This document shows, piece by piece, positions 58,599 to 64,000 of a DNA stretch of 64,000 nucleotides; within the stretch, counting starts at the first letter, position 1, and each line of letters begins with the position of its first letter. Below the pieces are notes generated by a model. The model worked only from the letters and a program-made list of their open reading frames with translations, made no database searches and was not told the origin of the DNA. The position numbers were made by a program, and so were the translations under genes. The DNA is from Iris pallida (taxonomy: Eukaryota > Streptophyta > Magnoliopsida > Asparagales > Iridaceae): the NCBI GenBank assembly GCA_029216955.1, contig JANAVB010003400.1, positions 10,352,775-10,416,774 on the forward strand, read 5' to 3'.

Positions 58599-59355
58599 CA
58601 CACACATAAATACATATATATTTATGTTCTCATACACATGCGCACATATACATATATATTGATATATATACACACACATTTATGTATTTATTTATATAAC
58701 TCTATATATATTTATAATTATCTTCTATGCATACCTACCACTGCAACAATAAATATTCAAAGCAACCAAAATAATATCCTAATAATATATATTCCTAATA
58801 TAGTGTCTTATTTATAGAAATATATATATACACATATATATATACATATCATTTATATAATAAATGATATAATAAATATAAATCGTTATCATTTAATAAC
58901 AACAAAGTACTATTAATTATAATAAAATCCTAATAACAATTAAGATAGCCCAGAGGTCGTCTCTACACGTACTACCCGACTACTAGGGCTTGGACTTGGT
59001 CTGGTCCGGACCAGTTCGGTCTAACTTGGTTCAACCGGGTTCCTGCAAAGTCAATAAATCTAATAATAATTAATTAAACTTATTTATAATGGTCATGCTA
59101 TAACTTAGCCTGGTTTTCCTATTTAGGACACTCCTATGGCTCAACATTCCCCTACAATGGCTAAACACTATTCAAGGCACGCCACTGCACTATCTATGCC
59201 ATGATTCCTAGTCGTCTGATATTTTAAAACTCAACCATGGCTAAAGTCATCTACTATAATAATTAACTAAATAATTATTTATAAAATCCTAAAAATCTCC
59301 ATTTAAATAAATAAAAGTAAAAAATATTCCAAAATTTTCGGGAAGGGGAGTTACA

Positions 59356-59369
59356 AATCTACCCACCTT
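59356..59369 (-). other. Polypurine tract of element J
   Basis: AAGGTGGGTAGATT on the minus strand immediately before the LTR start; one of the blocks shared with element A. Confidence 0.75.
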
Positions 59370-59923
59370 AAAAATAATTTCGTTCTCGAAATTTTAATTC
59401 AAAACTATCCCTTAAAATTCAAAGTCTACTATTATCTTAATCACCTCAAATTTAATTTCTTCAAATATTTCATATCCCTCTCCAGCTATTTTATAACTCC
59501 GAATATTTAAGGACGTCTACCCACCTTCGGTCATACTACTCCTCAAAATACGGTCACTAAAATCTTATAATCTTCTAACTACTGGCTAACAGTCCTTCCA
59601 ACAGATATCTAGGGCATATGACATCTATAATCCCTCATATCTATATACAACCAAATATTCAATAGTCAAGCACTATTATACTATATCTTAAAAATTTCTG
59701 GTAAATCCTAGACAGCACGATCATTCGTCACCTCGAAATAAAAATGGACGAGAATCAATGGTACGAAAAGCAAGGAAGTATAATTGAGAGCAAACATGGA
59801 GTTTTCAAGGACGTAGAGAATTTCTAGGAGAATTTTCAAAGCAGAGTGGATTGAGATTTTTAAGGTTTATTCAGATGCGCAGGCTCGTATCTGTACAGTT
59901 ACGTAACCGATACGATATGCTCT

Positions 59924-59941
59924 GACCTGCATGGGCCACCA
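59924..59941 (-). other. Candidate primer-binding site of element J
   Basis: The same 18 bases as at 7407-7424 in element A, starting TGG on the minus strand, eight bases from the LTR. It is followed by CAGAGC, part of the usual site. tRNA not identified. Confidence 0.55.
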
Positions 59942-60631
59942 AAAAAACTTGTCACGACCCGCACCCGCTTTTCGGACGCGAGCTCGTGAGCAAGCCAGCT
60001 ACGTATCGAACGGACTCCAGCCCGACTCGGATACGTAAACGCTGTCAAGGCTATGGTATACTGCCAAATCATGGCAAGGTAAATCTATATGTCAATCCAT
60101 AATAAGAATAATAAAATGAATGAACACTATGGGTCATGGTCTGCAGCCCACTAGCATAAATGCCCGATAAGACTCTAAAGGAAATAACAAGAGTCTAAAA
60201 CTGAATCAAGGAACAGAATAACTCATGATAAGGTATGAAAGCACGAGCAGATAATAAACACGATAATGATACCTGAACCCCGCAAGAACCGCAAATCCTC
60301 CGCCATCCAGAACTACTAGCTAACTCCATGCAATCGCTAAACCTGAAGAGATCATCAGGTCCTCAGAGGACATAGCAAGATACATAATATACATGCCTAT
60401 CTAACAGTTTTATCATGCGCAAGAAAATAAACAAGAAAAATAGGAACACGAAAAATAACTACGAACACAAACACGAACACACGAATACGAACACGAATAC
60501 GAACATGAACACGAACACGAACACGAACACAAACACGAACACACACGAACAAGAACACACGAACACTAGAAAAACTACGCATAAATGAACTGCCGGATGA
60601 ACGATAATCACGAGATCAATGAAAGAACCAA

Positions 60632-60838
60632 ACCCTCGTCCCGAGTGTGGACTCTCTGGTTTGAACTAAGCACTAACCCTCGTCCCGAGTGTGGACTTTC
60701 TGGTTAGCTCACGGCAAGACACCCTCGTCCCGTGTGTGGACTCTCTGGTGCCATTTGATCACGACAAACACCCTCGTCCCGAGTGTGGACTCTCTGGTGC
60801 AACAAACAACCCTCGTCCCGAGTGTGGACTCTCTGGTT
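60632..60838. repeat. Minisatellite in the 5' LTR of J (five units)
   Basis: Units start at 60632, 60676, 60721, 60770 and 60809. Compared with the partner LTR, the CCCGTGGGGA unit is missing. Confidence 0.92.
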
Positions 60839-62492
60839 GTGTAAAACGATAATCAAGGCTATGGTAGTTCACTACACGTACTCGTTCTATGACATGACTC
60901 AAGCAAGGTACTGACGAGAACTCCAAGGGTGAACCACAAGACCAAATATGAACATGGCTATATGCAATAAAAACAACTCCACAGAAAATAATACGAAAAG
61001 TACATGTCTATAAATAATTAAAGGCTGAAAACTGAAATACAATGCATGTAAATAAAACTGTAGAGGGAGGCAATGTATACTTGCCTGGAGGTTGCACGCA
61101 GATCCCACAAATATATAGTCGACTGGTAAGCCATACAGTCCAAGTCATCGTAACTGTCTTCGAAAGCTGAAACAAACATTGCCAACATTCTTAGAATAGT
61201 CAAATTAGCTAGGATTGCCTGTCCTTAAGTCTATTTCTGGATACAGGGGCAAAACGGTAAATTTGGGCTAAAACGGTATCCGCCGTTGGACCCGCTTTGC
61301 ACCGAAAAGCGTGCCAGAGTCAACGGTCTCTAAAGTCATCAAACTACATGTCTACGGATCCATTTTGATGATATGAACCCAACGGTATGTTCAGTTTTGG
61401 GATTCCGGTGGGTCGTGCACAAAATCACCCGTTGAATTGGATCGTGGGGCCCACGAAACGGCGATCCAATCAACTGTCTCAGAATTGGACCAAACTTGGC
61501 ATACAGGACCAGAAAAATGATACGATCCTGTTAGCACAAGTTTTGTCTCGATCTGATGAGCGTGCACAAAGTAATTGAAAAGTTTGCACAGAGGCCGATA
61601 CGGTGAATTTCGACGGATACGCATCAAATTCGTCGCGCACACGCAACCAATTTGAATTCCGTCAAAGCCCACACGACTACGAAGCCGTTATGCACCTTTC
61701 GATGCCTTCGGTTCGTGACCACGTCGCCCGGATTGGCGGGTCGCACGTCGTATCGAAGGATTTTCGTAAATTTTACTATTTTAGAAAACATTTTTTGGTC
61801 AACTTTCATCCTGATTTAAACAGAATATAATAGATGAAAAAATAAACCAATTACTATGTTTTGATCACAGTTAGGTTGTCTATAAATCCCTTCTAGTGGA
61901 TTTTCAAAACTGTCGATGGTTTCGCCGGAAACTGCCTTCCAAAGGGGGTCCGAGGACTGACTTTGGCTCTGTTTTGAGACAAGACTTTTCGTCGACTTTG
62001 AGTCGATTTTATGGACTGATGGGTTCTCTAGATCCAAACCTAAGAACTAAGATTTCTAGATGGTCATATAGGCTTCTTGCAACATCTTACGAAAATGAGT
62101 TTCGTTGAGCGAAGAGGACGATAACTTACCGCGAAGTCGCGCCCATAACGTACTGCTGCTGTTGCTGACTTCCATTATTGTGCTGTCTGCGGCGGACCTG
62201 GCCGGCCAGCGATGGCTTTTGGCGGCACGCGGGGGCCAAGGGGGTCGCCCAGCCTCGACGTACTCTGAGGTATGGGTGCTCGCTTAGGGTTTCTCTTACT
62301 CCCAATCTCTCTCTCTTACATATATACGTCGGCACGGGTTTGACTTGCTAGTTCGTAGGGGAGAGCTGAGTTGCTTAGCTGGGTCGGCTCACTGGGATTT
62401 CCTTTCGGGTTCATGTGGGGGGTTTTGGTCTCAGCTCGGGCTGGGATTTTTGGATCTTATTCTTTTTTTTTCCTATTTCTTCCTTTAGTCTA

Positions 62493-62523
<31 letters not shown>

Positions 62524-62577
62524 CTCATATACGTATATACACATATAGGTATACATATACTATATATATTTATATAT

Positions 62578-62659
<82 letters not shown>

Positions 62660-62718
62660 CACACACATAAATACATATATTTATGTTCTCATACACATGC
62701 GCACATATACATATATAT

Positions 62719-62790
<72 letters not shown>
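62493..62790. repeat. Compound AT/ATAC microsatellite in the 5' LTR of J
   Basis: Three AT runs (about 62493-62522, 62585-62655 and 62719-62784) with ATACAC interruptions. Apparent tyrosine-isoleucine open frames across it are artefacts. Confidence 0.93.
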
Positions 62791-62795
<5 letters not shown>

Positions 62796-63474
62796 TTTAT
62801 GTATTTATTTATATAACTCTATATATATTTATAATTATCTTCTATGCATACCTACCACTGCAACAATAAATATTCACGGCAACCAAAATAATATCCTAAT
62901 AATATATATATTCCTAATATAGTGTCTTATTTATAGAAATATATATATACACATATATATATACATATCATTTATATAATAAATGATATAATAAATATAA
63001 ATCGTTATCATTTAATAACAACAAAGTACTATTAATGATAATAAAATCCTAATAACAATTAAAATAGCCTGGAGGTCGTCTCTACACGTACTACCCGACT
63101 ACTAGGGCTTGGACTTGGTCCGGTCCGGACCAGTTCGGTCTAACTTAGTTCAACCGGGTTCCTGCAAAGTCAATAAATCTAATAATAATTAATTAAACTT
63201 ATTTATAATGGTCATGTTATAACTTAGTCTGGTTTTCCTAGTTATGACACTCCTATGGCTCGACATTCCCCTACCATGGCTAAACACTAGTCAAGGCACG
63301 CCACTGCACTATCCATGCCATGATTCCTAGTCGTCTGATACTTCAAAACTCAACCATGGCTAAAGTCATCTACTTTAATAATTAACTAAATAATTATTTA
63401 TAAAATCCTAAAAATCCTCATTTAAATAAATAAAAGTAAAAAATATTCCAAAATTTTCGGAAAGGGGAGTTACA

Positions 63475-64000
63475 ACAAGAAGCAGTAAATTATGATCATA
63501 TAAGACAAAGCAGTAAGGCGTCCCCGATGCTTCATCAAAATGATTCATGAGTCTAGCTATACAAAATGATGAGCTAGTTCCGAGAGTCAATAGTACATAA
63601 CTATAGTCAGCTGCAGTCTGATTTAATTACAATTATGCAAAAGAAAACTAGTGTCCAGAACTGCCGGCTAAACAAGTGACGGTGGCTAAACGCCAAGTAC
63701 AAAATAGAAGATATCAGAGCGGTGAAGAAGAAACCCACTCATGGTCCCTGGCGCCCATACTCCTGGTGTGTACCATTGTTCGGGTAGAAAGCTGGATCCT
63801 CTGGAGCCTCTACGAGATCTGGCCAAACAAAACCAGCGGGGTCAGGCCCCGAATAGCAAGTACCACAAGGGAGCACAAAAGAGAGATAAAACCCAAGCGT
63901 AATAATAAGACATGATTCACGAGTTATAGGCTTATACCATATCATCGAGACAATACGACACCCTTACAACCAAACAAGGACAAACGGTGCCAATATCGTG
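63475..64000 (-). repeat. LTR K, right piece (continues beyond the window)
   Basis: Resumes the Tekay-like LTR after J: AGTAAGGCGTCCC, the ATCTGGCCA.ACAAAACCAG block and the AATAGCAAGTACCACAA block all occur in LTRs A and M in the same order. Confidence 0.8.

Larger units (their letters stand above)
55928..59355 (-). repeat. 3' LTR of element J (3428 bp)
   Basis: Holds, in plus-strand order, an ACGAACAC-type short tandem repeat (56440-56540), a minisatellite of six units (56604-56847), a long unique part, an AT microsatellite (58534-58594) and AT-rich sequence. Differences from the partner LTR are scattered, mostly transitions, by eye a few per hundred bases. Confidence 0.9.
59356..59949 (-). 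other. Interior of element J (594 bp, non-coding)
   Basis: On the minus strand it begins with the candidate primer site block (59941-59924) and ends CGAGAACGAAATTATTTTTAAGGTGGGTAGATT-like sequence against the 3' LTR, of which the last 14 bases (59369-59356) are the polypurine tract. No open frame of note between them. Confidence 0.85.
55928..63474 (-). mobile_element. Element J: non-autonomous LTR element with giant LTRs and a 594-bp interior
   Basis: Two closely similar LTRs of 3428 and 3525 bp enclose 594 bp with no coding capacity. Both LTR ends (TGTCACGACC... and ...GGGGAGTTACA), a polypurine tract, a candidate primer site and an ACAAG target duplication are all present, so the structure is complete. 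The interior signals closely match those of element A. This is the layout of a LARD-like non-autonomous element, except that the LTRs and not the interior are large. It is the youngest-looking complete element here and interrupts LTR K. Confidence 0.9.
59950..63474 (-). repeat. 5' LTR of element J (3525 bp)
   Basis: Matches 55928-59355 along its length; about 100 bases longer because of expanded AT and ATAC repeats at 62493-62784, and shorter by one minisatellite unit. Confidence 0.9.

Noticed and set aside
62415..62816. Open frame of tyrosine and isoleucine repeats
   Set aside because: Pure AT/ATAC microsatellite translation; the same kind of frame appears at each AT array.

Overview
The window looks like nuclear DNA of a flowering plant, packed with nested retrotransposons around the 5' end of one host gene. 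The plant assignment rests on the first coding exon of a filament-like plant protein gene with a spliced 5' leader, on two plant L1-type LINEs whose ORF1 ends in a zinc knuckle, and on Sirevirus-like copia and Tekay-like gypsy elements. I see no rRNA, tRNA, CRISPR or bacterial features.

The host gene lies on the minus strand: a 5' UTR exon near 36808-37030, a long intron in the 5' leader, and the first coding exon at 34818-34928, which ends at a phase-0 splice donor. No later exon was recognised, so the left 34 kb is either a very large first coding intron or the gene is broken. Two small inverted-repeat elements (37190-37540 and 37864-38477) lie upstream.

Left arm (1-34485). Two LINEs lie head to tail: the more decayed H2 (29309-34485) and the better preserved H1 (23700-29242). 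H1 is flanked on both sides by about 33 AT dinucleotides, as if it had landed in the AT tail of H2. Further left is a chain of insertions: copia G (about 21030-23320) is interrupted in its integrase by Sirevirus-like E (18659-21029). E is interrupted in gag by gypsy C, C in gag by gypsy B, and B in reverse transcriptase by an inverted LTR, D. Element A, a chromodomain gypsy with 2.7-kb LTRs, is inserted in D and fills 1-10121. Most of these are cut by the window edge, so only their right-hand ends can be defined.

Right arm (38722-64000). Copia I is cut in its reverse transcriptase region by Sirevirus-like F (41794-55760). F keeps gag and cis-acting signals but no recognisable pol. Its non-coding interior holds solo LTR L (46167-52542, target duplication TATAG), which holds solo LTR M (46918-49835, target duplication GTCAC). 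The 5' LTR of F is interrupted by LTR K, and K is interrupted by element J (55928-63474, target duplication ACAAG). J has two 3.4-3.5 kb LTRs around only 594 bp of non-coding interior and shares its end signals with A.

No gene set here forms a working pathway. The interest lies in non-autonomous elements (J and F), repeated cis-signal arrays inside LTRs, a triplicated U5-primer site-gag segment in E, and the order of events that the nesting fixes. Boundaries come from terminal motifs and target duplications read by eye; no alignment or database search was run.
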